Positions 14,229 through 22,594 of a stretch of 37,588 bases of DNA are shown piece after piece. Position numbers and translations under genes: made by a program. Position 1 is the first letter of the stretch. Each line of letters begins with the position of its first letter. Source of the DNA: Parcubacteria group bacterium GW2011_GWB1_40_14 (lineage in GTDB: Bacteria; Patescibacteriota; Minisyncoccia; Terrybacterales; GWB1-40-14); contig LBYG01000010.1 in NCBI GenBank assembly GCA_000996085.1, positions 4,387 through 41,974 of the forward strand, given 5' to 3'. The notes beneath the pieces were generated by a model. That model was not told where the DNA came from. It did not search any database and worked only from the letters and a program-made list of their open reading frames with translations.

Positions 14229-14276
14229 TATTTAATTATCCGTTGCGATCGTTAGCAAGACAAAATAACTTATATT

Positions 14277-15719
14277 TTATGCTTCATCGGCTAATTTTTC
14301 ATATAACTGGACATATTTTTTGGCAGAGGCGTTCCAGGAAAAATCTTCTGTCATGGCTTGGCGCTGCATTTGACCCCATTTCTTTTGATTGTCTTTGAAT
14401 ATTTTTAACGAATCTTTTAGGCAAACAGAAAGTTTATCACTGCTGTATTTGTTGAAACAAAAACCGTTCTTATTATTTTTAACAGTATCTTTTAGTCCCC
14501 CTGTTAGATGTGCTATTGGTAGGGTTCCATAGCGCATGGAAATCATTTGACTTAAACCACAGGGTTCAAAACGTGACGGCATTAAAAACGTGTCGGCTCC
14601 GGCATATATTTGATGGGCCAGAGCGTTGTTAAATTTATCAATGAACGCAACTTTTAGCGGAAATTCTTTTTTTAATTCTTTTATCTGGTCGGCTATATAT
14701 AGACTGCCGGTTGCAAGGATTACGACTTGGCAGGAAGCCTTTTTCAATATGCTTCGCAGAGAAGGTATTAATATATCAAAACCCTTTTGTTCGCTAAGAC
14801 GAGATACCATACCAAAAAGCATAGCGTTTTTTTCTACAGGCAAAGCAACTTCCTTTTGGAGACGTTCTTTGTTACGCGCCTTGTTTTCTAGTGAAGAAAC
14901 ATCAAAGTGAAAAGCAATATGGGCGTCGTTTTTCGGATCCCATTCTTCGGTATTTATGCCGTTTAGGATGCCGGAAAGATCTTTCGCTCGTTTGCCTAAA
15001 AATCCTTCAAGCCCGGCGCCAAATTCTGTTGTTAGTATTTCGTCTCTGTAGGAGGGGCTGACCGTATTTATTTTTTCTGCCGAGAGGATAGCGTTAAGTA
15101 AAGTATTAATATTTCCGTTATTTATAGCCAGAGGATTTATTTTTTCTAAAACCGCATTGATGGTTTTTTTTGCAAACTTTGCGGGATAAATTCCTTGATA
15201 AGCTAAATTGTGAACAGTAAGCAGATGTTTTGTTTGATATCCGGCATTTTGCATGAAGGCAGGCAGTAAACCGACGTGCCAGTCGTTAAGATGTATTATA
15301 TCCGGCTCAAGTGAAAAAATTCTTAGTAGTTCGGGTATAGCCGAACAAAAAACATTTATGCGCGCAAATTCCGGATCACTGCCTCCGCTTGAGGCATCGT
15401 TTTCAATATATATCCCTCCGGACGTTATGAATCTTTTTTCTTCTATAAAATAAACAGTTACCGTTGAATTCGGGAGTGTTGCAGTCCATACACGCGCCGT
15501 TAATTTTTCTTGTCCCCACGGCATCTCTATATTTTTACCGGAATCAACAAGACCCCAATCTTTTTCAGATATCGTCTGATACTTAGGCATTACTATTCTT
15601 ATATCGTAACCAAGTTGTTTTATTGCCGGAGGTAAAGAACCAGCCACATCGGCAAGTCCTCCGACTTTCGCAAAAGGTGTTACTTCAGCAGAAGCAAATA
15701 ATATTAATGGTTTTTTCAT
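14277..15719 (-). CDS. glgA: Glycogen/starch synthase, GT5 (second of the operon)
   Basis: 480 residues, full length. The N-terminal ADP-glucose-binding KVGGLADVAGSLP (K18) is present, LNDWHVGLLPAFM holds the mid-domain motif, and SRFEPCGLSQMISMRYGTLP carries the C-terminal EPCGL motif. It elongates alpha-1,4-glucan from an NDP-glucose. Its ATG overlaps the stop of the phosphotransferase gene by 4 nt (ATGA), so translation is coupled. No glgC or glgB is in the window. Confidence 0.93.
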   Translation of the reverse strand: MKKPLILFASAEVTPFAKVGGLADVAGSLPPAIKQLGYDIRIVMPKYQTISEKDWGLVDSGKNIEMPWGQEKLTARVWTATLPNSTVTVYFIEEKRFITSGGIYIENDASSGGSDPEFARINVFCSAIPELLRIFSLEPDIIHLNDWHVGLLPAFMQNAGYQTKHLLTVHNLAYQGIYPAKFAKKTINAVLEKINPLAINNGNINTLLNAILSAEKINTVSPSYRDEILTTEFGAGLEGFLGKRAKDLSGILNGINTEEWDPKNDAHIAFHFDVSSLENKARNKERLQKEVALPVEKNAMLFGMVSRLSEQKGFDILIPSLRSILKKASCQVVILATGSLYIADQIKELKKEFPLKVAFIDKFNNALAHQIYAGADTFLMPSRFEPCGLSQMISMRYGTLPIAHLTGGLKDTVKNNKNGFCFNKYSSDKLSVCLKDSLKIFKDNQKKWGQMQRQAMTEDFSWNASAKKYVQLYEKLADEA

Positions 15720-16717
15720 AATAGATTTTTAAAAAGATAAGTTAAAAATTTTTTTGATTGAAAGGGATTTCCCCATACGGCTATGTTGGCGATAGCTGCT
15801 ATACGAAAGTATTGGCGGAACAGCTTTATATGTTCGGCTTCTTTGGCCGAAAGCGAACCTACGACGTTTTCCCATGTTTTAAGGGCTAATTTTTGGTATT
15901 GTTCGCGTTTAGAGTTTGATATTTTCAGTTCGGGATAGGTTTCCAGCTGTGACATAAATCCGGCAATATCCCAAAAGCGAGGGGCAAGAAACGAACGGTC
16001 AAAATCGATAAGTTTTAATGACCCTTTTTTGCTTTTGTCTATATAGATATTTTTAGGGTTCATATCGCCGTGCGCGAAGCGCACCTCGAAAGATCCGTTT
16101 GAATTCTTTGTTTCCCACCATTTTTTCCAATTTGTCCATTTACGGTTTACGTATATAAAATTCGACGATGAAAGTTTCTTTTTGGCCAGTTTTAAATCTC
16201 TCTCTATCCATTTAAAATAAGGGGCGCGATCAAGGAAACCGAGGTTGCTGGTTTTTACTTTATCTAATTCTCTGAGAAGTTTAGCGATATCGCGAAAATT
16301 CTCCGGTTTAACATTTGAGTTATTTATGATTTCGCTTAGCGGACGGCCTGTAGCGAATTCCATAAAAAATACATTTTGGTTTCTATCTATTACATAGGCG
16401 CGAGGGATTTTTGTTTTAATACGCGTTTGTTTGTAAAGATATTTTAGTATCCTATATTCATAATCGCTGCGCTGTAGCGGCCGGTTAACGCCGATCATTT
16501 TTACCTGTTTTCGTTGATCTTTTACTGTGTAGGTCGCCACAAATGACCTGGTTTTAGGGTCAGGATTATTTTTTATTATTTGTATATTAATTTTGAATTT
16601 GTGGTCATCCGTTTTTTTGCCTAAAAACCCCGCCGAATGTTTTAACAGGAAGGCGCGGGCATTTTCGTGTTCAAGAAGCGGAAATACTGCAGGATATTTT
16701 TTGTTATCATTCTTCAT
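15716..16717 (-). CDS. APH-family phosphotransferase
   Basis: 333 residues. HGDMNPKNIYID is the catalytic loop and LIDFDRSFLAPRFWDIAGF holds the metal-binding Asp; both are typical of aminoglycoside/choline-kinase-type phosphotransferases. The N-terminal part has strands with a glycine-poor ATP loop. Its place between a GH57 enzyme and a glucan synthase, with 2-nt and -4-nt gaps, suggests a sugar (possibly glucose or maltose) kinase role. That is inferred from context only. Confidence 0.8.
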   Translation of the reverse strand: MKNDNKKYPAVFPLLEHENARAFLLKHSAGFLGKKTDDHKFKINIQIIKNNPDPKTRSFVATYTVKDQRKQVKMIGVNRPLQRSDYEYRILKYLYKQTRIKTKIPRAYVIDRNQNVFFMEFATGRPLSEIINNSNVKPENFRDIAKLLRELDKVKTSNLGFLDRAPYFKWIERDLKLAKKKLSSSNFIYVNRKWTNWKKWWETKNSNGSFEVRFAHGDMNPKNIYIDKSKKGSLKLIDFDRSFLAPRFWDIAGFMSQLETYPELKISNSKREQYQKLALKTWENVVGSLSAKEAEHIKLFRQYFRIAAIANIAVWGNPFQSKKFLTYLFKNLL

Positions 16718-16719
16718 AA

Positions 16720-18150
16720 TTAAATATCTCTGTGTTCCGGTTGTCCGGGCCGTATTTTTTTGTATTGTTCTTTGTATTTATCCATGATCTCGCGCAGTCG
16801 CCAATCCGGAACCTCTATGCGTAATAGATCCGTTGCATGTATCGCGTCATAAATATCATTTTTAGTTTCTAGCTTCCAAATCGCGTCACGCCATAAAATA
16901 GCTTTTTCATAATCTTCATTCTGTGAAGCTTCACGCATTTTATCTTTCATCATTTCTATGAAAGCATCGTAAACCTCGGGTTTGTTTTCGCCGACGGTTC
17001 TTTCTTTGAAGGGGATACGAGCCACGTTTTTATATTCCTGGGCCAGTTGTCTTATATAGCCGCTTCTTTGCCACGCAAAAGCCGTACTTATTATGTCGTT
17101 GTAAAATCTTTCACCTTCTTCGATGTCTTCTCCGGCTTCCTGAATACTTTTTAAGGTATCAAGTAATTTCCAGGCACCCTTTTCTATCATTTCAATTGAC
17201 CACCACGGTTTACCCGAAGCCCACCAGAATTGATCAGAAGCAAAAGCCTCATCCATTTTCATTCTGGTCTTATTTTGTAATTCCTCGGGGCCTTTGTACG
17301 CAATAACGCGCTGATGGACAAAATCAAGAAAATGCCATTGCATGGTATGGAGTGCGTTTTCTGGATCCTTCCAAGATCGGAATTGAGTGCCCTCTTCAAG
17401 ATCTTTTTCAGTTGAAGCCCAAGTTGAATTTTGGGGTATGCATTTTTTACTTTTTTTGAAATATTCAGGTATTTCTGATATGAGTATATGTTTGAACGAC
17501 GCTTCATCCCAAATATCAAACAGCAGTTTTTCTAAACCGGGCCGGTGATGGCCAAAGGTTTCCCCATCCATAGCTGTTAGAAGGTATCGATTATCGTTGT
17601 ATTCTTCACCAAGAGTTTCAATAAAAGATTTTGTCGAACGAGCCACTCCGCTCATTATTATGTTGGACGGTTTTCTTTCGCGAAAGAAAAATTTAAGTTT
17701 TGGAAATTCATCCGCAACAAAAAACGAATCATATGTAAGCTGTCCGGTTTTGCCGGATTCTGTTATTTCATCAAGAACCATCCATTCATAGCCCATGTCG
17801 CTTACCACATCGGCTACTTCCCGGCTGAAAGCCATTTCCGGAGAAAAGAATCCGCGAGGCTTGTATATTTCTCCAAATATACTTTTGTTGATTTTATGGT
17901 TAAGTTCGATCTGTCTTTTAATTTCGTCTTTAGGGATTAGCGGAAGAAACGCGTGATATTTCGCGCTTTCAGTGAATTCTAGTTGTCCTTTTTCCGAAAG
18001 ATAGCGCAAATCTTTTATTATATCTTCGTAGCCATGCTCCACTAAAAGCTCCGTAAGTATGGCGTTTACATTTAAAGTTAATTTGGCTCGCACAGAGGAT
18101 TTTAGTCGTTTTATGATCGGTCGATAGCTTTCATTAACAACGCGGTTCAA
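16720..18150 (-). CDS. GH57 family glucanase/transferase with missing canonical start
   Basis: 476 residues from TTG 18150. PRGFFSPEMAFS holds the GH57 nucleophile Glu, LTAMDGETFGHHRPG the Asp acid, and FWWASGKPWWSIE the C-terminal helical region. Upstream, the frame stays open to the glgA2 stop and encodes HIYQPAEQTQDI, the conserved first GH57 motif, but only ATA, ATT and TTA codons could precede it. The true start is therefore missing, non-canonical (ATT), or altered by a deletion. It acts on alpha-glucans with the two synthases. Confidence 0.85.
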   Translation of the reverse strand: MNRVVNESYRPIIKRLKSSVRAKLTLNVNAILTELLVEHGYEDIIKDLRYLSEKGQLEFTESAKYHAFLPLIPKDEIKRQIELNHKINKSIFGEIYKPRGFFSPEMAFSREVADVVSDMGYEWMVLDEITESGKTGQLTYDSFFVADEFPKLKFFFRERKPSNIIMSGVARSTKSFIETLGEEYNDNRYLLTAMDGETFGHHRPGLEKLLFDIWDEASFKHILISEIPEYFKKSKKCIPQNSTWASTEKDLEEGTQFRSWKDPENALHTMQWHFLDFVHQRVIAYKGPEELQNKTRMKMDEAFASDQFWWASGKPWWSIEMIEKGAWKLLDTLKSIQEAGEDIEEGERFYNDIISTAFAWQRSGYIRQLAQEYKNVARIPFKERTVGENKPEVYDAFIEMMKDKMREASQNEDYEKAILWRDAIWKLETKNDIYDAIHATDLLRIEVPDWRLREIMDKYKEQYKKIRPGQPEHRDI

Positions 18151-18204
18151 TATGTCCTGCGTTTGTTCAGCCGGCTGATAAATATGTTTTTGTAATAAAA
18201 TTAT

Positions 18205-19716
18205 TTAGTGTTGAGAAAATAATGACCAAAAATCCTTTGGTCGTATGTTTTCGAATCGGTGTTTTATCATGGCTTTTTTGAAAAGAGCTATATATTTGGT
18301 TGCCGGCAGCTCCCACGAATATACTTGTTTTAGAGCATTGGACATAAGCCCTTCCCATACCTCAGGATTACTTTTATAAAGTTCTAATGCGCGTATTATT
18401 GCGGCGAGAAGACTTTCTGGTTTGTAGGACGAAAACACAAAACCGTTCCCTTCGTTGGTTTTTGGTTTAAAATCCATAATTGTTTCTGAAAGACCGCCTA
18501 CCCGATGTACTATTGGTATAGAGCCATAACGTAAACTTAGCAGTTGCCCGAGGCCGCAGGGTTCAAAGCGTGAAGGCATCAGAAAAAAATTGGAGCCGGC
18601 ATAAACCAAAGTCTCGCGTTTTTGTTCAAAAGGTTTATAGCCGAATTTCCCCGCATATTTTTTTGTTGCATTCGTGAATATTTTTTCATATTTGTTATCT
18701 CCGCCTCCCATTATCGCTAATTGCAAATTTAGTTTCATTAGAGCCGGTAGTATTTCTATAAGCAAGTCAAAACCTTTTTGTTCTGTTATGCGCGAGACCA
18801 TTCCTGCGAGGGGTATTGAGGGGTTTACTTCAATACCAAAATACTTTTGTAGATATGTTTTATTTTTCCGATTCGCGCTGAAATTTTCAACACTGAATTT
18901 TTCTGGCAAACCCGGATCAGTTTGTGGATTATATTCGTTATAGTCTATGCCATTTATTATCCCGAAGAGCTCTTTTTTTCTTGTCTTTAGATGTTTATCC
19001 AAATTTTCCCCGAATTTTTTCGTCATTATTTCGCGGGCATAGTGTTCAGAAACTGCCGATATGATATCTGCATATAGGATTCCCCGCAAAGCAAAATTTA
19101 TTTTACTGACCTCTTCATTGTTGGAAAAAAGAGGAAGCGGAGTTGTCCCCAGATCTCTTTTGTTCTCGGGTATGGCCCACCAATCGCCTCCGAGTTGGAA
19201 GGCTAAATTATGCACCGTGAATATTGTAGCCGGGTTAAAATCTCTCGTTTTGTGTTTATGTATGAAGTTGGGTATTAAGGCGGTATGCCAATCGTGGCAT
19301 TGAATTATGTCTGGCTTAAAATTTATGGCTTTTAGGGTTGGTTTTATTGCTGCGTTAAAGAACAGGAATCTTTTATTGTCGTATTCAGAACTATAAATTG
19401 GTTCAAAATTAGAGAATAGATCCGGGTTATCAATAAAATATATTTTTACCGTACTATTCTCGAATCCGGATTCATAGATATCCGCATATAGTATATTTTT
19501 AGTATCTATCTCAATCTTTAAATTTTTATGAATCAGTTTTGGTGCCGGAGAATAATCTTTTATTTTATGGTGATATGGAGCAATAGCAATTACTTCATGG
19601 CCTAGTTTGGCCATGGCTTTGGATAGAGATTTCGTTACTTCTCCAAGGCCACCTGTTTTTACAAACGGCGCAATTTCCGCTGAAACGCTTACTATTTTTA
19701 ATTTATGTTGCGTCAT
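18205..19716 (-). CDS. glgA: Glycogen/starch synthase, GT5 (first of the operon)
   Basis: 503 residues. KTGGLGEVTKSLSKAM (K20) is the substrate loop, QCHDWHTALIPNFI the middle motif, and SRFEPCGLGQLLSLRYGSIP the C-terminal motif. It is a paralogue of the enzyme at 14277 (about 35-40% similar by eye), so one may make glycogen and the other another glucan. It is in the same frame as the following GH57 gene, separated only by the TAA. Confidence 0.92.
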   Translation of the reverse strand: MTQHKLKIVSVSAEIAPFVKTGGLGEVTKSLSKAMAKLGHEVIAIAPYHHKIKDYSPAPKLIHKNLKIEIDTKNILYADIYESGFENSTVKIYFIDNPDLFSNFEPIYSSEYDNKRFLFFNAAIKPTLKAINFKPDIIQCHDWHTALIPNFIHKHKTRDFNPATIFTVHNLAFQLGGDWWAIPENKRDLGTTPLPLFSNNEEVSKINFALRGILYADIISAVSEHYAREIMTKKFGENLDKHLKTRKKELFGIINGIDYNEYNPQTDPGLPEKFSVENFSANRKNKTYLQKYFGIEVNPSIPLAGMVSRITEQKGFDLLIEILPALMKLNLQLAIMGGGDNKYEKIFTNATKKYAGKFGYKPFEQKRETLVYAGSNFFLMPSRFEPCGLGQLLSLRYGSIPIVHRVGGLSETIMDFKPKTNEGNGFVFSSYKPESLLAAIIRALELYKSNPEVWEGLMSNALKQVYSWELPATKYIALFKKAMIKHRFENIRPKDFWSLFSQH

Positions 19717-19719
19717 ATA

Positions 19720-19754
19720 AAAAGCGAATTAATTAGTTCGCTTTTATTATATCA
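19720..19754 (-). promoter_or_regulatory. Promoter followed by hairpin-T-run in the glucan operon leader
   Basis: On the minus strand extended -10 TGATATAAT (19754-19746), then AAAAGCGAA-ctaattaa-TTCGCTTTT, a terminator-like hairpin, immediately before the ATG at 19716. It either ends the upstream receiver gene or acts as an attenuator. Confidence 0.55.
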
Positions 19755-19763
19755 CATTAATAT

Positions 19764-20147
19764 TTATTTATTCTTGCGCTGTTCTCGTTCTATTTCACCG
19801 AACGGATATTCTCTTTCACGAGCCGTAAGTAATTCTTCAGGGTGTTCTTTGCAGGTCTTAACATACCCTTCTATGTTTTTTCTTCCGTCGTAATCATCGG
19901 AATGAGATGTTATTTCAGAATTAATAATATATTCCGGATAATTTTCACCCAACCATTTAACCAGCGTATGTCCTGTTATTTCAGCGCCTGCCTCGTCAAA
20001 CTCGCCCAGATCGTGGTCAAAGGCAATAGCTTCAATGTTTATTTTTTCAGTTGTGGCCCTTGCAATAAGCGCTTTGAATTCGCCAGAATTTCTGGCGCCT
20101 GCCCAGCCTTCAGGTATTGCTCGCCGGTCATCCAAATATATTTTCAT
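19764..20147 (-). CDS. Cyclic-phosphate-processing receiver-type protein
   Basis: 127 residues. MKIYLDDRRAIPEGW, then IEAIAFDHDLGEFDEAGAEITGHTLVKWLGENYP. The paired acidic motifs (DDRR and FDHDLG) and G-x-x-L-V-K-W-L match the cREC-type receiver domain, a family thought to act on cyclic nucleotides or phosphates rather than as a two-component receiver. The C-terminal 25 residues are basic and charged. Its coding strand runs toward the glucan operon. Confidence 0.75.
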   Translation of the reverse strand: MKIYLDDRRAIPEGWAGARNSGEFKALIARATTEKINIEAIAFDHDLGEFDEAGAEITGHTLVKWLGENYPEYIINSEITSHSDDYDGRKNIEGYVKTCKEHPEELLTAREREYPFGEIEREQRKNK

Positions 20148-20253
20148 ATAACGTCATAATAGGATATGTAATATAAAAAATAAAGCGCTTTTGCCTTCGC
20201 TAGTTGGCGAGTGGCGGATTTGTGTTTTTAATTAATTTGTTACAAAAAAATAA

Positions 20254-20288
20254 AAAAACGCTTATCCGCCAGACGGCAGAGCGTTTTT
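20254..20288. terminator. Bidirectional terminator downstream of tRNA-Pro
   Basis: AAAAACGCT ... AGCGTTTTT with an inner GCC-agac-GGC; it works best on the minus strand, after tRNA-Pro. It contains a TCCGCC...GGC palindrome of the type also seen at 2104 and 26522. Confidence 0.75.
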
Positions 20289-20303
20289 AATTTTATGATA
20301 ATT

Positions 20304-20377
20304 TGGTCGGGGTGCCGAGAATCGAACTCGGACTACAAGACCCCCAGCCTTGCGTACTACCACTATACGACACCCCG
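20304..20377 (-). tRNA. tRNA-Pro (anticodon GGG), CCA encoded
   Basis: On the minus strand: acceptor CGGGGTG/CACCCCG with C1-G72 (a prolyl identity pair), D arm GTAT-AGTGGTA-GTAC, anticodon arm CAAGG-CTGGGGG-TCTTG (anticodon GGG, G37), T arm CCGAG-TTCGATT-CTCGG, discriminator A and encoded CCA. It starts 6 nt after rpmB and is probably processed from a joint transcript. Confidence 0.95.
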
Positions 20378-20383
20378 CTTTGT

Positions 20384-20593
20384 TTACTTGGTTTTAGATA
20401 GACTTTTTATGCAGCTAACGCAGGCAAGTATTTTTGTGCCCGCCGGGTAACCTTTTTTTGCAGAAGGTAAAGTTACCCATTGAAGGTTGGGATATTTCCT
20501 AACTCTGCTAGTTCTATTATAATGACCGCGTAGGAGTTTTCGGGTAGAAGCCATTACAGAGGTTTTATTGCAAATAGCACAGTGCTTTCTCAT
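20384..20593 (-). CDS. rpmB: Ribosomal protein L28 (zinc-binding form)
   Basis: 69 residues from ATG 20593 (MRKHCAICNKTSVMASTRKLLRGHYNRTSRVRKYPNLQW). CAIC near the N-terminus and CVSC near the C-terminus form a zinc site. The longer ORF-track start is rejected because it would include the hairpin element at 20592-20641. It is co-oriented with, and 6 nt from, tRNA-Pro. Its ATG is the last part of an inverted repeat (element R6). Confidence 0.93.
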   Translation of the reverse strand: MRKHCAICNKTSVMASTRKLLRGHYNRTSRVRKYPNLQWVTLPSAKKGYPAGTKILACVSCIKSLSKTK

Positions 20594-20641
20594 GCCGATG
20601 GTGCCCGTCGAAAGGCTTCGACGGATTGCAACATCGTGCAT
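20592..20641 (-). repeat. Start-codon inverted-repeat element R6 (rpmB)
   Basis: On the minus strand: ATGC-ac-GATG ... CCGTCGAA-gcct-TTCGACGG ... CATC-g-GCAT(G). The final ATG is the rpmB start. The 5' flank TAATCCCTCGACTTCGCTCGGGATGCAC matches the flank of element R5 before rpsG. Confidence 0.75.
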
Positions 20642-20659
20642 CCCGAGCGAAGTCGAGGG

Positions 20660-20665
20660 ATTATA
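20660..20665 (-). promoter_or_regulatory. Putative -10 box for rpmB
   Basis: TATAAT on the minus strand, immediately upstream of element R6; no clear -35. Confidence 0.4.
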
Positions 20666-20731
20666 TTATTGAAATTAACCATTCTATTATTACTTCATTT
20701 TTAATATTAAAGCAATAGCTATTATCGTATT

Positions 20732-21361
20732 ATGGACACATTATTAATATTACAACTAGTAATTTTGTTATTTTCCGTAGTTATTCACGAAGTGAGCCAC
20801 GGCGTGGTTGCTTTGTTGCAAGGGGACACGACCGCAAAATATGCCGGACGTTTAACATTAAATCCTATCAGTCATATCGATCCCATGGGCACGATCTTAT
20901 TGCCGATTATTTTGTTGGTAATAAGCGGGGGCTCTACTTTTTTCGGGTGGGCTAAGCCGGTTCCTTATAATCCGTATAATTTAAAAAATCAAAGATGGGG
21001 GGCAAGTTTGGTTGGTTTGGCCGGACCAGGTTCGAATATTATGCTGGCTTTAATTTTTGGTTTAATGATACGTTTTGGTTTTGGAATACTGCCGTCATTT
21101 TTTATCCAGGCCCTTGCCATGGCGGTAATGATAAATTTAAGTTTGGCCTTTTTTAATTTGATACCAATTCCTCCTCTGGACGGCTCCCGATTACTTTTAG
21201 CTTTCCTTCCGGCAAGTATTGCGGAACGGTGGGGAATGGTTTTGGAACGTTACGGAATGTTGCTTCTAATGTTCATGGTATTTTTTATGAGCAGTTTTTT
21301 TGCGATATTATCAGTGCCGATATCTTTTTTATTCCGATTATTTACCGGTTTTAATATTTAA
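20732..21361 (+). CDS. Site-2 protease (M50) family membrane protein
   Basis: 209 residues with about five to six membrane helices. HEVSH (19-23) in the first helix binds zinc, and NLIPIPPLDGSRLL has the N-P-x-x-P-x-D-G-like second motif with the third ligand Asp. GLAGPGSNIMLA is typical of the compact family without PDZ domain. It cleaves substrates within the membrane; the target is unknown. It runs divergently from rpmB. Confidence 0.9.
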   Translation: MDTLLILQLVILLFSVVIHEVSHGVVALLQGDTTAKYAGRLTLNPISHIDPMGTILLPIILLVISGGSTFFGWAKPVPYNPYNLKNQRWGASLVGLAGPGSNIMLALIFGLMIRFGFGILPSFFIQALAMAVMINLSLAFFNLIPIPPLDGSRLLLAFLPASIAERWGMVLERYGMLLLMFMVFFMSSFFAILSVPISFLFRLFTGFNI

Positions 21362-21402
21362 AAATTGAAGAATTGACTAAGCCGTTTTGAAACGATAATT
21401 TG

Positions 21403-21532
21403 ACCCCGTTAGAGATTTACAAAACTAGAAGCAGATTTCTTTTATCTCCAGATGCCATTTCTGTAAAAATAGTTTTAAAAGTCAGATGACTTTTAAAACG
21501 GTTAAAGATTAACCGTAAATCTCTAACGGGGT
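21403..21532 (+). repeat. Inverted-repeat element R1 abutting the rpsL promoter
   Basis: ACCCCGTTAGAGATTTAC (21403-21420) pairs perfectly with GTAAATCTCTAACGGGGT (21515-21532). Inside are GTTTTAAAAGTCA-ga-TGACTTTTAAAAC and CGGTTAA-aga-TTAACCG. TTTGAC is repeated at both edges (21399-21404 and 21532-21537). The arm core CCCGTTAGA is shared with element R2. Confidence 0.85.
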
Positions 21533-21561
21533 TTGACACAAGTTGCTCGGTTTGGTATTCT
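21533..21561 (+). promoter_or_regulatory. Promoter of the str operon (rpsL)
   Basis: TTGACA (21533-21538), 17-nt spacer, TATTCT (21556-21561). The -35 begins at the boundary of element R1. The 5' UTR is about 60 nt. Confidence 0.85.
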
Positions 21562-21630
21562 TTAATTCGTTTTAAGTAATAAGCAAAACGTTATTTTTTA
21601 GCTTTTCGCTTTTAGTTTTTAATTTTTAAA

Positions 21631-22044
21631 ATGCCAACATTACGACAATTGATAAGAAAACCACGCAAGCGCATCGGTAGAAAAAACAAAGCGCCGGTTT
21701 TGGCATATTCTTTTAATACAATTAAAAATCGTCCCAAAATGCATTCGTCTCCATTTAAACGAGGTGTTTGTATAAAGGTTACAACTGTTACTCCAAAGAA
21801 ACCAAATTCCGCATTACGTAAAGTTGCGCGCGTTCGTTTAACTAACGGCGGTGAAGTTACAGCTTATATTCCCGGAGAAGGACATAATTTGCAGGAGCAT
21901 TCGGTTGTTGTTCTTCGCGGCGGTCGCGTAAAAGATTTGCCGGGCGTTCGTTATCATATTGTACGTGGAGTTTTGGATACAGCAGGCGTTGAAAGCCGAA
22001 GAAGGTCGAGAAGTAAATACGGCGCCAAAGCACCCAAAGAATAA
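21631..22044 (+). CDS. rpsL: Ribosomal protein S12
   Basis: 137 residues: [74 protein letters not shown]. This is the decoding-centre protein with the conserved KPNSALRK loop (streptomycin-sensitive type). It is the first gene of the str operon. There is no Shine-Dalgarno before the ATG, only A/T-rich sequence. Confidence 0.98.
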   Translation: MPTLRQLIRKPRKRIGRKNKAPVLAYSFNTIKNRPKMHSSPFKRGVCIKVTTVTPKKPNSALRKVARVRLTNGGEVTAYIPGEGHNLQEHSVVVLRGGRVKDLPGVRYHIVRGVLDTAGVESRRRSRSKYGAKAPKE

Positions 22045-22053
22045 TTATTAATG

Positions 22054-22124
22054 TAATCCTTCGACTACGCTCAGTATGCACACGATTGCAACTGCTCGCG
22101 TAGCTCGCAGGCAATCGTGGCATG
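22054..22124 (+). repeat. Start-codon inverted-repeat element R5 (rpsG)
   Basis: TAATCCTTCGACTACGCTCAGT is followed by ATGC-a-CACGATTGC (22076-22089), which pairs with GCAATCGTG-GCAT(G) (22111-22124). The last ATG is the rpsG start. The 5' flank is homologous to the flank of R6 before rpmB. Confidence 0.8.
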
Positions 22125-22589
22125 AGAAGACGCCCAGCTACACCCAGAAAAATTGATCCGGATTTTGTATATAGCAATATTCTTATTGCTAAATTTATCA
22201 ATTATATGATGTATGACGGTCAGAAACAGACTGCTCGCAAATTGGTCTATGGAGCGCTTAAGGTAATTGAGACACAAACCAAACAAAACCCTGTTGAAGT
22301 TTTTGAATTGGCAATTAAAAATGCCTCTCCGATGCTTGAAGTAAAATCCCGCCGCGTTGGTGGAGCGACATATCAGGTTCCGCGGGAAGTAAGAGGCGAG
22401 AGAAGAATGGCTTTGGCTTTTCGTTGGTTGATATCAGCTGCCCGCAACAGAAAAGCAAAGAATATGATCGAGAGTCTTTCTGCGGAAATTATTGATGCTT
22501 CAAATAATACCGGTCCTGCCATAAAGAAAAAAGAAGATACGCATCGCATGGCTGAAGCCAACCGCGCATTTGCTCATTTTGCATGGTAA
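22122..22589 (+). CDS. rpsG: Ribosomal protein S7
   Basis: 155 residues: [78 protein letters not shown]. It binds the 3' domain of 16S rRNA. The ATG lies at the end of the stem of element R5. fusA follows 5 nt after the stop. Confidence 0.97.
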   Translation: MRRRPATPRKIDPDFVYSNILIAKFINYMMYDGQKQTARKLVYGALKVIETQTKQNPVEVFELAIKNASPMLEVKSRRVGGATYQVPREVRGERRMALAFRWLISAARNRKAKNMIESLSAEIIDASNNTGPAIKKKEDTHRMAEANRAFAHFAW

Positions 22590-22594
22590 ATGAT

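Noticed and set aside
20384-20641. N-terminally extended rpmB from 20641
   Set aside because: The extra 16 residues come from the hairpin element R6, and L28 begins at MRKHCAIC.
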